A stretch of 64,000 nucleotides of DNA from Synaphobranchus kaupii (GCA_029718625.1 CM056377.1:110532407-110596406), one strand, 5' to 3'. Shown: positions 1 through 16,531, numbered from the stretch's first letter. Numbers and translations are program-made. The notes: generated by a model not told the origin, from the sequence alone.

Positions 1-270
1 GAGGAAACGGAGATAAAATACTCCTTTAGAGAGAATCTTTTTGGATGTATTATTTGGATTCATTAATACCAGCAGGCCTGAATGAGGAGTTGTCATTGGC
101 TTGCTTTATTTGACTTGCTTGTTTGTTGTATGTGGTTGGCCCGGTGATGTCCCATGTGATGCAACATTTCGCGCCAGGTTGGCTATATATAAGGCGTCTT
201 GCCCAAAACTTTATGCAAAATAAAATATTTTCAATGGGAGTGCTTGATTTTATTGATTTGGATTGACTTA

Positions 271-519
271 ATAAAATTGTAGACAGTGCTTGTGTGCAAT
301 ATTATTAATTATATGAGACTTCAACTGATTAATTTAACTTAAATTAACTTTCGATTGTTAATTCAACTTGTATTAAGTATGTTCAGATAGCTTTTAATTA
401 GGACAAAACTAGTTTTTATACATTAGTTCAACGTAATTAATTTAAGTGTAAAACGATTTATTTCTACATGTTACAAATATTTAATAATATTGCACACAAC
501 CACTGTCCATAATTTAATT
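271..519. repeat. Inverted repeat around TTGTGTGCAATATTATTAA
   Basis: GACAGTGCTTGTGTGCAATA (282-301) is mirrored by GACAGTGGTTGTGTGCAATA on the minus strand (510-491). Similarity continues outward through an AATTTAAT-rich stretch. Probable foldback MITE; no target duplication was identified. Confidence 0.55.
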
Positions 520-2649
520 TATTAAATTAAAAGACTAAATTTATGAAGTGATTTCAAGTACATATATAAGTACATAATTTTAAGCTAGCGTACCACGAGA
601 CTTAAATTACATTTCACCTCATTAAAAAAATGTATTAAAATGGAAAATCACGTTGTTTTCAAATGAAACCAGCCTGCACAAGCATGCTAGCAAATCACAT
701 TTCTTTTGCACCACTGGACAAATGTATTAATGTCTGGGTGTCGTTTTCTCCAACAGACTCAGTACAAACATTGACGACAGCTTCTAAAAGCAGGGTTCTT
801 GCTCTTGGATTCATTAAAATCAGGTGTCATTTAGAATTTTCATGACTTCCTGCATTTCAGAACTAATTTAGCACAATGTGGGAAGCAAGAAAAAAAAAAC
901 TTTACTGTACATTAGAATACATTTAATTTGAAAGAGCAATCAAAATTTGTAATATGTTAAATTCCCTGACTTAATAAGATCACATCTACATTTGGACCAG
1001 TAATTTGTAAATATATATTTGTATGGCTTTAGATATTCTCACCTAAGTCTGCAGGCCTTCACAAGCTCAAGAGCCACCTGTGTCTTCTTATTCTGGTACA
1101 AAATGGCTGCCATACATTATGCTCGCGCAATTAAGCGCATCGCAAAAAAACAATGAATGCACTTAATTGGTCAGCTTTGCTTTTAATTTAAGTAATTAAG
1201 TTAGCAATGACTCAAACAATTTCAGTAAATTTCATTAGAGAAAATCAAGTAAACTTAAAATATTGAGTAAACAGTGTTTTTTTCTGGTAAACAGAAAAAA
1301 ATCTAGTTATATGAACCGTACTGCTTTTTCACTTTTTGAGCGTAGTTTATGTGACTCCACTGAGTGGAGTAATTTGCCTGCATCTCACAGTTGTAAGGGA
1401 TGAATTTTGCATAAGATTAAGTCCAGATAACTCTGAGAATGTCTTCTCTCCTGCTGTACCCTGTTGCACTCTCCATTGGAGGAATAGAGAGATTGAAATC
1501 TACACGGGAACAGACTGCACAGTACTATCGGGTGATGTTGTGGAAAAACTTGATAACTCATACCTATAAGCTGGCATCACAGGACACTTTGCAGTCACTT
1601 GTTATTTTTATTCACTTACTGACCTGCAGAAATCAGGCCTTACAGAACAATCACAATGCTTCCCAGGATTCAGCCTTCCACAAACAACTCATTGAACCTT
1701 ATTGTTTATCATGTCTTTACGGGCTACTTTGTATTTTCCAGAGAACATCATCATTTTAAATCTTTCAAATCTTACAGAGACAACTGTATTGTGGCTGGGT
1801 TTCACTCATGCCATTGTATAAAACATAAATGATGGACTTGTCTATGCAATGTTCACATGACACAGCCAAGTCACATTGAGACACCTGCTTCCGCCATTAT
1901 TACAAAATCAAAATGTTTGGACAAATCCAAACATCACTATTCTCTGCATTTTTGCAAACTCAAGTATGATTCAAATGAATAGATATGGCATTACACTGAA
2001 CGTGATTAAGTTTAGCTCACCATCAGATTCAACACACAACCATTTGGCCTGCAAGTTACTGAATTATGGCAGTTCATATGTTACCCACTCCTTACACTCC
2101 TAAATAAAAAGAGAGGAAGGAAATACAATGTCCAACATGTTAAGTCAAACATATTCCTGCCATTGCTGCAATGTTTGTTTTTGTTGTTTTCTGTTTTTGC
2201 TTGCAATTTTTCCATTGCAACTCTGAGACTGACACAACATTTCCTCTTTCTTCTTCCTCATATTACCGTGCAGGCCTCTCATGCTGTCCCTCTAGTGGCC
2301 TATCAGAAGCATGCTGTGCTCACCAGGAGCTTGAAATAAGCAAAAGCTGGTTCACCAACATTAGTGAAAAGAGAATAGCATTATTTTTTTCTTGTGCCGA
2401 AAAGGAGAATTTACAAGGTATATGAGGGAGCTCAGATGCAGCATACTGTAGCTAATAACAACAGAAAACTAGGTGCAAATCCGAAAAAAGCAAAAAAAAA
2501 AAAAGCAGTAAATCAGATAATAAGTTCTGATGAATTGAATCATTTGAACTTTAAGCTAATATGTTCTCCTTGTCCTAAAGGTTATAAGATACAGGCCACC
2601 GTAACAATTATGCCTCACCCTAAAGTGTAACTGTGATACCTTTAACAGG

Positions 2650-3050
2650 CTCATAATCACCTGGCCTGAGAGACGCGCACTCTGCCGTTCCGTCTGAGCG
2701 GGCCTCATGTGCGCGCCCATGTGTGCGGAGATCACGCGAGCCTCCTGAAAGAGACTTGTTAAGTGGCGCACCTGGCGAAGCGTGAGGTGAGAGGCCAGGG
2801 AAGTGTTCTGTCAGTGCCGGATGAGGAATGCGACGGGAAGAGACGCACAGGGCGTGTCGGGTTCGGCGGGGAGCCGGACACAAATCTCACTACGGGCGTC
2901 TCTGTTAGGTCGATTCATTTTCGGCGCTCGCCTCAAGTCCCGGGTCATTCTCCCTCACCTGCTCAGCCCCAAACACGCCCCGCATCGACTAATCCAACTG
3001 TTAATATTGGGGAAATGGCGACGGGAAGCAAACACGGCGAGCTCTGATTT
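2650..3050. promoter_or_regulatory. CpG-rich block within or downstream of the ahrr bHLH region
   Basis: This 400-base island has many CpGs inside AT-rich DNA. It contains GCGTG cores at 2733-2739 (minus strand, TCGCGTG), 2780-2784 and 2852-2856 (plus strand). Several frames are open across it, as expected from base composition. It lies about 2.4 kb downstream of the bHLH exon, so is probably intragenic. It may be an intragenic enhancer, an alternative promoter, or include the candidate linker exon. Confidence 0.5.
2661..2744 (-). CDS. Candidate ahrr linker exon between bHLH and PAS
   Basis: On the minus strand a strong acceptor (TCTCTTTCAG) ends at 2745 and a weaker donor (CCAG then GTGATT) starts at 2660. 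The 84 bases between are open in the phase left by the bHLH exon and would encode about 28 residues, beginning GSRDLRTHG. The bHLH-PAS linker of AHRR is poorly conserved and of similar length, so absence of a sequence match is not decisive either way. It could equally be chance splice-like sites inside a CpG-rich regulatory block. Confidence 0.3.
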
Positions 3051-5396
3051 TGGCCCAGCCTCGTATAAATCGTGAAACAGTTTGTTTTGACATCAAAACC
3101 ACGGAGTTGCTTGGTGATGTTTTCAAATCTTTTTCTGAAGTGCCCTATAAATAATTGAAGATGTAGCAGACAGAGAATAACATCAAGATTAGCTAAAAAC
3201 AGAGCCAGACACACTAAATGCACTCATGATTGATGCCACTGGAACATATTGGTCTGTTTTCATATTACATGAATACACCTGAGACTGTCAGAGGGAAAAA
3301 AGTAATGATTTAGAAGAGAAAATATTATCTCGTCATCTGGCAAGGGGAAACGTCTCTGTCAGTCTAGCGTATTCCAAGGTGGATTACATACAGCCCCATC
3401 TGACACAATGTAACTTTCAGCCCAAAATGTGCACACTCAGGCTGCCTGGACTCTGGAAGTGAGTCAACTGTGGGTTAGCCTGGAAAAACTTGATAACCCA
3501 CATAAAGTTAAGTTGGGTTGGAAATTAAGGTTTTTGTCTGTCCTGTCATCGTTTTCAAGTCCTGTTTCACGTAGTTCAGCGATTTAAAAGTGACCGTCTC
3601 AAAATAGGGGACAGAATGGGGAAAATCTAAGTGTGTTCCATTGCAAACAGCGCCACTAACTCTCCTGGATTACAGATATCCGCTCTAATGAGACGATGAA
3701 AATGATGAGGGCTTATGCCCCCTGCATTACAGATGAATGGAAATCATAACATCATTTGTTGAGGTACTACATGCAAAGCAACAATTACAGGTTTTTGACA
3801 GTAGTCCATTTTCACTGATGCTACTCATCGGATTATAGTCTTCTAAAAGCTGTGTTCACACGTTCATTTTAAAAATTACTGATAATTTGCAAGCACCAAA
3901 CTTGCGGTTTAATAATTAGAACAAACAATTATGACAGCCATATACGAATGTCAAATCTAACTGTGCAAATCGTGAGGCTTAATGGAATTCCAAATGAGGA
4001 GACTGTTGTTCAGGACTACATTGGGCCTGTTGGATTAAAGTCTTTGTGCCAGTCGCCCGGCCAGAAAGCACTTGGGGAAACTATACTTTCTTTAGAGGGA
4101 ACTAAGCGTTTATCTGTTGGAGAGGGGTTGAAAGAACTAGAGAACCCTTCCTCTTTTCTAATAGCTTGTAGGAAGGGAAGCAAACTTTACTGTTTTTTTG
4201 TTTGAAATGTTACTCTTAACAGGATAATTTATAAGTGATTAACACCTGTTGGCGGGATCTGTTGTCATGCTATTGCCACGGTTCTTGTGGTACAATGAGG
4301 GGTATAATGAGGGGGTTTAAAAATGAATGCATATAAAACTTTGACTGATTGTTCTAATGTAAAGTCAAAAACAGTGACTCAACAGGCAACAGTGTTTCTA
4401 AAAAGAATGGTGTAAGATTACATACATTATTTAACTGCCATAGCTTCCTTTGTGCCAAGTTGAAGGAATGTTATGCAATATCAAACTATTGAATTATAGT
4501 TCCTAATAACATATAAACATGACTTGAAAAAAAGTGTATCTGCTGAGAGGCACTGTCCTGTATCAATAATATGTTCCTTAGTTGTGACATCACGTTTTTG
4601 GTCAATGTTGCAACGACCTGAGTGATTATGCTTAGGGGGATATGAGAAGAAATGCCACATCTGGACATGTGCAGGAATATCACCTGAGAATCATAACACA
4701 ACCACAAATCTAGTCAGAGACTAAATGAATTACTCACAGAGGAAGTAAATATTAGGTTCCATATTACTTGTTTTTGTTAAAGAAAAATTATTTTTAAAAA
4801 TTGTGAGGGGGGGGGGGGGTTGTGGCGCTACTACTTTCATATCACAAACTGTATTCACTTAAAGGCCAGACAATTACCAACAGAGTGATATTTATATTAA
4901 GACAGAAGAATATGCACACCAAACTAGTGTTAGATAGAGACACCAGCCAAATTAATATATAATTTGGGCACAATGAAAATGCATGTACACGGCTGTCTCT
5001 GTCGACAGATGCACATTGTCTTCAAAGTCATTCCGGACCAGTGGCCAAAGGCCTCTACCACAACCAGGATAACACGTACGTGCCTAGACTGAAGTAATCT
5101 CATACTACAGGTATGCATACAGGACCAATATCACCACCAACCCACCTAACATCTAAACCTGAGAGACAAACATTCCAATTTGTACACCCATTCAATAGAG
5201 CAAACACATGAAAATCTATCTTGAATTTATAGTGGATTAAGTTTTGCGGTAATTGTGAGATCTGACAGTTGTTTGCCGCTGATATGCACATATCCCTCTA
5301 GCTTTGTGTTTACAGTGTGGACTGAAGCCAGGCTTTTGGGGGACAGCTGGCCCACACAGTGCAGTGCAGGTAGGTCGGGATCGGGCGGAACCTTAC

Positions 5397-8400
<3,004 letters not shown>

Positions 8401-9100
8401 TTAAATTTACTTAATACATCAATTAAAACGTTTAAATATTTCACTCAATGAAAAGGAAGTAGCCCCAGGCAAATATTAGCCTAACCAATTAAAATAAGTC
8501 TAAAATATTGTAACACAAAGGCTCAGTTACCCAAATTCATAGCATGAATATCCAGATCATCCAAAAGAAAACATGCAGATTAATTAATAGCAGAAAAATG
8601 TCAACAATGTATGTATTTCAAATGCTCTCTACATGTTCTTGTTGTTGTTTACATTGTATGACCAATCGCATAAAAGCATTGAAAAGCGGTATAATGAGCA
8701 GGCTATTCAGCAGGCTATCTCTATTCAGAAAAAAAAAAATTCTTATTAAATGAATAACTTATAGAACCTCCCTCCATATGTCATCTCCAAAAGCTATCTT
8801 GCATGAAAAGACAAAAGTAATTAAAACACTTACCCAGCAGCTCTGTCAATATTTTAATCCAGTATAATGTTAATACAGTGTCACTCAAATGAATTGAAAT
8901 GTTGTAGCTCTTTATACTTTTAAACTGGACACATTCCTTGGGAGAATAAAGCAAACGTCTACCGGAGTTCTAAACTGATGTTTTTATCAGTTTGCAATGC
9001 TAGAGGCAGATGTGGTTGATGTTTTATACCCAATTGAGTCGCCTTCACTTCCTTGTGTTTCAGGTGGCGGATTCCTCTGAATGACAAGTCGAGCTCTTCG

Positions 9101-9107
9101 CACGCAA
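9101..9107 (-). promoter_or_regulatory. Xenobiotic response element upstream of ahrr
   Basis: The minus strand reads TTGCGTGCGA (9107 down to 9098), which fits the AHR/ARNT consensus KNGCGTGMSA at all ten positions. It lies about 750 bases upstream of the first ahrr coding exon, on the gene's own strand. AHRR is a known AHR target, so an XRE here is expected. Binding is inferred from sequence only. Confidence 0.6.
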
Positions 9108-9133
9108 TTCTGAGCCTCACAAACACACTCGAC

Positions 9134-9139
<6 letters not shown>

Positions 9140-9165
<26 letters not shown>
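9140..9165. repeat. (AC)n microsatellite between the XREs
   Basis: About 13 AC units, lying between the two xenobiotic response element cores upstream of ahrr. Confidence 0.95.
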
Positions 9166-9207
9166 TTTCAGCTTTCAGGACGGAGCACCAGAGAAGGGGA
9201 GGGATCA

Positions 9208-9214
9208 CACGCGA
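9208..9214 (-). promoter_or_regulatory. Second xenobiotic response element core upstream of ahrr
   Basis: The minus strand reads TCGCGTGTGA from 9214, matching the invariant TNGCGTG core and 9 of 10 consensus positions. It is 107 bases from the first XRE and in the same orientation. The surrounding 9040-9360 stretch is richer in G+C than its AT-rich neighbours, as expected of a fish promoter, but no transcription start can be fixed. Confidence 0.5.
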
Positions 9215-9699
9215 TGCAATCCACTACAAATCTCCTGTGAGGCAGATATTCACAGAGAGCCTTCGCTTACTCCTGGCTGCTTTACTCCTCGTCAGAAATG
9301 GATAGGATCTTTGGAGCAGAGGCAATTGCAGATCCATCTCGAGAAAATGCTGTGCCGTTGAGACCGACTTCAACTGTGTTTATGGAAGAAAGCAGGATTT
9401 GCAAAACAACGTTTAAGCTACTAAAGACTGTAGGGATATATCACCAATATGCCCGTGTCTCAGTGGTGCGTTTGAAGATATAATAAACAGTTGTGCGCAT
9501 TTGGATATTCCTTCTTAATGAAGCGCAAAGTAATACGTATATGGGGCTTTTATAACAATTAAACTGGAGTCTTCGGAAGAGGTTCAAACGACGCCACATT
9601 GAAGACGAAAAGGAAATTAAAGCGCCAGTGTAGGACACGGTGACTCAGTGCACCACGTCAATGTAGGGCGAGTCGGTGGAGTTCAGTTAGCGGTCACAA

Positions 9700-12600
9700 T
9701 ACCCTCCGGTCAGATGCCATAACAAGTTAAAATTGAAAATACATTAATGTGGTGTCTGTTTTTGATATTCACAAAGTAAATAATATTGCTTTGTGACTTT
9801 TGTTTGTATTTACTAATAACGTTTAATATTTATTCTTATCGTAGCCTAAATAGATAACGAGGGTGCTAAAGGAGATGTCCTGTAAACCACTTGCAGCGTC
9901 ATAGCAGTAAGCGGTAAAGGGGTCGCTGAGTTCATTGTAGCAGTTTTTCTTCGTCTGTTAATAGGCTATTCAAATACTAGATCGCCATATCATTTTGTGT
10001 TAACCTACAGTTCGTTCATACCTTAGGATGCCCCTATACAAACTTGGTGATACAGTACATGCCTAACTGCATGTAGCTATCACTTTACTAAAAAATATAT
10101 CTCAGCCTTGCGCTAGTGTTCTAATAGCAAATTTAATATATTGTTCTGTATACCTATATGAATCGCAGAAAGACCAGAAAACTATCAGTAGCTAGGTAAA
10201 TGTGCTTATTGCATTTTGTAAATATTATAGTGTTATTATATATTATTAGTGTTACATGTTCAGGGACAACTGAGAAATGTAGCTTGATAGCTAATTATGG
10301 GACAAATAAATAAAAACTATTAAGCTTATTTTCACACTTGTTTATTTAGGAAACCCACACTGATACACTTAAAGTAAGAAATACATGACCGATATACTTG
10401 AATGTCAGTCTAACCTAGGCTACATGAAAATACCAATTTGGTCAACGATGTCACTTACAGTTATCGAATAAACACTGAAATATCAAAACAAATGTGGAAA
10501 TCTACATTGGCATCATTTTATTTTGAGAACACACGATCATTAATCTTTAGACATATTGAGCATCCTATGAGTAATTCTAATTATATTCATATGCGAGCAT
10601 ATTGTGAAGGATCAGAATTACATAGAAATTCTTGTGGCCTGGAAAAGATGTTACATATAAACCACAAGAAATACAATTTGTACACAGAGTATGATTCATG
10701 CTCCATCTTACAGAAAATTCATTCATATTCAAGCAGTAATTCTGACTCAGAACACCTTGCCCAAAACAATGGGACACAAATGTTATTAAATTATATTGAA
10801 TAAAGACCAGGCCTTTGTGATTATTCTGCATGACTGTGTGGCTTTGTTGATGTTTTTCAATGTTCCAAAACTAACAGACTGTTCATTGAGTTATCTTTTT
10901 ACATAATGAATATGTTGCTGAATGCTCAATACATTTAATTAATTTAAAGATAAAATTGTTCACGCTGTATTGTTTTCATCTTTTACAAACACAAAAGTCA
11001 TGGTCAACAAAATGTTGGCACAGTATGGTGATGTACAGAATTTTATATTTGGCAGAAACTCATTCATGAAGATACCTTTCTTCCTTAGAATGTCACGCTG
11101 CATTCTTCTACTGATACATTGGAGAACTGTGCAGGCATTAATAAGCCTGAACATGCTAGTGCATTTAGAGTTTGGCTACCACAATAATTAATTTGAAATA
11201 TTGATTGGCTTCTGTGCAGTGAATTGAACCAGAATGCAGACATAAAAGATTAGCATGTTCACACCATGAAGAGAAGAACAGGATGTTCCGACGGCAGAAA
11301 AGTTGCGTTTGGAGGCTTGTACAGTTCATCCTCACTGCCGAGCAATGTTGAATGTAGACCATGGTTGGCTTGACTGTGTCTACATTTTTTTTATAGCTCT
11401 GAGGATGAGCAGCTAGTGGCCTCATTAAAAAAAGATATGCACGGAGACCCTGAACGTGATCGTCTAACAACTTAAATCATCGCAGACATTGGCTGGAGAA
11501 TGGCATGCAGTCGTGTTAAAAGTGCTGTGAGCCGGCTATAGTTTTCAATGGGACATTTACTGTACAACTGAACATGCATGTTTTGTATTTTTAGACAGAC
11601 ATGCTCCTTATACATCACCAGTCATGGTGTATCTGCAATTCTGAATGTGTCAAAACAGATATGCACTCCTCACATTTATTTATTAATTTAATCATTCAGA
11701 AGATGGCCTTACCTGAGGTGACTCACAGATCATTAGCAACTGAAAACTAAACACTGCAGTTCACAAAATAAAGCATATGACTCCAGCATTCTTCCCCAAA
11801 TGTTAACCTAACTTTTAAAAGTACACTAACAGAAGTAATAAAAAAATACTACTAACAGAAATAATCATTTAATCATAATATCTGATATCTGATATAATAT
11901 CTGACTGATGAACAGATATGTGCAGGTAAAGTGAGTCCATCTTTGCAATTAACATGCATCCAATTATTACACTTAATTTGTGTAGTACACTCAGATTGCT
12001 TTCAAACCATATGTTGATGCTGACAATCCCATGAATTCAAAATCTAGTCGAAAGTATCCACGTGTAAGACAGTTTACATTAAATTTGGGATATAAAAAAA
12101 CATCATAAAAGCAGAGCTTCTAGCTGTGATTTTATTTTTCATGTATTTGTCAAAGGAGTCCCATCTGCTGATGTCGTGATGCAACCCCAGAATTTGGCAT
12201 TTTATTTGTCTGAAACAATGAGGACTGATTCATAGCAATGAGCAGAACATGCAGTAAGCACAAGTGACAGCATGGCACATTAAGATTTAAGGGCACAAAG
12301 ACCAGGGCATGCTTAACATGTGTTGCAACATTAATTGCATCAACTGCGTTTGATATTAAGTCATTTAGCTGTCCCATTGTGTGGGAAACCTCTGTTGACG
12401 ACAAGTTTATTTATAAATGTAATTTATACAGTGTGGCTATGCAGCGCCTTTGTTCTCTGTGTATCATTTTAGAGCTTTATGGGAGCATAACATATTGCAT
12501 GTCATTCATTCACAAAGACGAAAATCAATATGGCCACGCTATGCTGTGTATTACTCAGGGCTAATGTGTCAATGTTATGACAGGTGGCGTCAAAGGCCCC

Positions 12601-15600
12601 TAAATACTGTGAGTCTTTTCTCTCGACGCAGGGTTTTGTGTCAGTGTAAATCCTAAAGGATCCCTCTCCATAGTCTCTTTAAGATTAGCCTTGACTTAAG
12701 CATCAGTAAGCTCTCAGAGTTGTAGGAGAAGCATGTATTCGCACGCAACCTGGATAGCTATTAGTGCATGGTCCGCTACACTGACATCAGACAATTGTAT
12801 ACAGCCCCCTTTTTTACTGGGTAGGCAGGTATATTCAATTGGTTATTTAAACAATGGAGTTACCCCAACAGCATTCATTTATGTGTTACTGAGTATTTAT
12901 TTAGATAGTTTGCCATTTTTCTTTGTATATTGTAAGCAGTCCATAAGGCTTAATAATTCATTCAAATAAGCATCAGTCAGATGCATCAAATCAGAATTTG
13001 TGTTGCAATCCTGAATACAGTAAAATGAATCTACAATAAACACGTAAATTTCTTTTTGAATTAAAGAAACTATAATAACCATGCAACAGAGAGAGAAACA
13101 GAGTTTCAGGGACATCTGAGATTGCTATTCTCCCATGTGTGCCTTCTACCCCTCCCATACTCAACATAGGGACCTACCCAGTGGACACTGCAGTGGAGAT
13201 ATTAGCATGTTCACGATGCAAACAAAGCATTTGCGGTTGCCGAGTGTGGTGCTGTGCGGCTTTGACCTCATTTGATCAATTCTCATTAGCGACAGGTTGC
13301 ACGCGGAGGTTTGAGGAGGATGCTGATTTTTAAAAAAAAATACAGTTTATGTTCTGAAGGCATACTGACAGAAGAGCGCTTAAAATATGTATACTATGCA
13401 AACCACATTCTCCAGCCAAACAAACACTGCATCTGCATACATTCTAAATGGCATGTTGGCAGAAGAGGAAAGAAAAACAATTAAATAAAATTTTTCATAA
13501 TCTCATTGAATCACAGATGGATTTAATCGGTTTTCCTTTGAAGAACAGATAATAATCAAACGTGATGCAAACACCACTAATATTCACCTATGGTATTTCC
13601 ATAATAAAGATGTCCTATATGGTTAAGTATTTCTTTTCACTGCTCACTACTATGTTTGCAGTGTAATGAAGTTATGTAAATATGTATATAAATATTAGCT
13701 TCTCAACAAAGTGGTATCACTCAAACTGCCAACGCTATTTCAGAAATAAACCCATGTGATGTAACCCAATTCTTCAAAGGTCAAAAGGAGAGTTTTAAAC
13801 CTGGTTTTATAGATGGACAAAAGTAAGGCAGAGTCTGATACTCCCTTCTTGCTTTCTGTCTAGCTCATCTTCTCAGTAAGTTTGGTCATACATCATTGTT
13901 AAAAAATGCTTATGCAAATTTATGCAAATGCTTATGCTCTTTTATCGGAAACAATGTTGCAAGTTGTACCTCAAATCAAACATTCAATTCGAAATGTTCT
14001 TCCTTTCTGCCATCCAGGGAGTTTTCCCTTGCCACTGTTGTCTTAGGCTTACTGTTGTGGGGGTTTAGGCCAAGGTTTTCTGTGAATGAAATGCACTATA
14101 CAAATACATTTTGATTTGATTTAATTCACCTGTCCCATGAGTTAGAATAAAGGCTGGTACTGTCCTTGACTTTACCTATTTGGTTGTGCATATTTTTTTT
14201 GTGATTTTTTGCTTTGGCCATTATAGGGTCATTATAGACAGGCAGCAACTGCTGCAGGATTTACTGCACATTGAAAATATCAGAAGCAGAGGAGGTTGTT
14301 GGTTATGACAACGCATTTAAAGACATGAACAAAAAGTCGTTATTGATGGATTCAATTGGTTAATTTTTAAGGAAATCCATCTGGTGAGGCAAACCACATG
14401 GACTCAATCTGAATGGGAAGTGGTGGTAATATGGCCTAAGAATATTCATAATAATGATCCACAGACAGATTTTCAACTGAAACTGACCAAAAGTAATATA
14501 TAACATAACCAACTGTACAGGGCAAAAGCCAAAAATGGAATTGCATTGCAAGGGACCAAGAACAGTTCCATGTGAGATAAAAACATGGTTTTGATGTAAA
14601 GTGCCAAGCAATTGTACAAAAGCAATGTAAGAGTTATTTATATGGTGTGTTCTTAGTACATCCAGCTAAGCACCTTTCTAAAATGCTTATTGACTTTTTA
14701 CAGATATCTTAATAATAATATTTTCCCATTAGAAATGCATTTTGATATACATTTGCTATTTTTTTAAGGAACGTTCCTAGGTATCCTTTAAACGTTTCCT
14801 AGTGATGAGGCGTGCAATTCAAACAAACGCGTACACTGGAAAGGGAGGGGGCACGTACGTAAAACCACATATGATCATCCTCGTGTGCAGAAAGCAGCAA
14901 AGTCAGGCGAAAGTCAGTGGAATTAAGGTCATCGAGTTAAATGGCAGGTCCCAGGGGGTCAAAGCTCAGTCTTAAATTCTGAATGGCGGAGCCATGGAAT
15001 ACATTAAAAGCACATTAGGCTGGCCTTTTGTTCCGGCTTGTTTCATTAGACATTAAACCGCTCTCAACGCATTAAAGCGATAAATCATTCAAACAATACC
15101 GCCCCAAACCATGATGCCCGTCGCATTCGCATCGCCCTTATTTCCAAGGAAAGTTATGTCGGTCCTTAAACGGACAAGGTCTTGCGAGAATGCTAAAAAA
15201 GTAAATAAATGCATTTAAGAAACTCAGATCCAGTATACTGAAATAATACTGATGTTCATAAATAAAATAATGACATGTCGGGGTAATAAAGTGCCATGTT
15301 GGTTTTTCTTTGCCTTTCCCTGTATTTCGGCAGTCTATTAATGGCTTCTGTTGCTGGCTGGCCACATTGGCCTGGATGAGATCTCTAGGCCTATGTTGCT
15401 TAGGAACAAACATGATTTCACATTCACATTATCATCAAACAGCCAAGGGCATAATGGCCGAAGGAAAGCACTGCACATGCTGAAAGCTTTAGCGCTTTAG
15501 CCTGAGGTGCTGTGAGGCTTTAACCTTACTGGGACACAGAGCCAGTGGCCGGGTGACAGAAGGGAAGATTTCACATTCAGGAACGATTGCTTCAACATGG

Positions 15601-16531
15601 CTGTGCAGCGCGCTGATGCACTGGGCGGCACTGCGGCTGTAAACTAGCGTGCTGGGTAGCATTTAGCTCTGCACATTACACCACCATGGCTAACAGGACT
15701 GGCTGAGAGAGCTGCTAGCTTTTGCCTTTCCAGGTACATTGGCTTCAAGCTCAGTGGATCCTCATTATCAATATATCCTCAGTGCACGATTGTACATCAG
15801 GCTCTCATGCCTGTATTGGATTTCCAAAATGGATTTGAACATGTGGTCTTCAAAAGCTCAGGCTTGGAACTTCAGCTGAACAGCGCTTGCAGCACACAAT
15901 ATGCATTATTTAAAATGTTGAATATAGCAGTAAAGATTCACTAATTAAACAAGTGCTGAAACAAGTGTGAGGTAAATACCACTTCAGATTCTGAGTGGCT
16001 GAGCAGATTCTGAGTTCTGTGGGAGTGTGTTTACAAGTAAATATACATGGTTTCTGTGGTATGCTGTATGTCGGAAAATGGGGTGAAACTAAAGGGAATT
16101 AATGCAACTGAAGGTGACAAGCTGAAGTACCCTCCTGCACTGCCAGAGAAACTTAACTGAACGTGTTCAACGTCAGTCCTGAAACCAACCACCCTGGCTG
16201 CACTGATAAGAATGTCTTGTCTGAGATAAGAGTTACTGTAGGTCTTTCAGGAAGCATCTTGGAACACACCTCATCTGTCCCTTTTCCTTTCCTGGCCCAC
16301 ACTGGTGAGGCTTTGCAAAATGTGCCAGTGTAAAAAAAAATAGAATGAACACTCATTGCTAACTAAACAAAGAAAGCCACTCATCCATTTAAAAAAAAAA
16401 AAAGCCACTGTGTACTTCAGGGAAGCTTTCGGTCTCCACAATTTTACTTTAAGGACAGCTGACATGGTTGTGAAATGGCCTTTTATATGAATGTCTATTT
16501 TCAGGTATTAAAGTCATATCTGAAAAGAAGT
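9700..16531. other. Gene-poor intergenic stretch
   Basis: AT-rich, upstream of ahrr. No exon with a known protein match was seen on either strand; scattered open frames (the longest about 121 codons near 10438) look accidental. It contains the repeat at 13980-14125 and a less AT-biased block at about 14810-15130 noted in the findings. Confidence 0.7.
13980..14125 (+). repeat. Fish interspersed repeat 3' end
   Basis: CCATCCAGGGAGTTTTCCC, then CCACTGTTGTCTTAGGCTTA, then CACTATACAAATACATTTTG. This wording recurs widely in teleost non-coding DNA as the tail of a LINE/SINE pair. Confidence 0.55.

Noticed and set aside
3948..4205. 85-codon open frame on plus
   Set aside because: Readable composition but no known family, no splice sites in a sensible phase and opposite strand to ahrr; left unannotated.
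4930..5300. Search for a PAS-A exon of ahrr downstream of the bHLH exon
   Set aside because: No frame resembles the PAS-A signature (NGFxLVV, YLGFHQ); PAS exons are presumed outside the window.
10438..10803. 121-codon open frame on plus
   Set aside because: AT-rich, non-ATG start, no domain, no splice context; length is plausible by chance in this composition.
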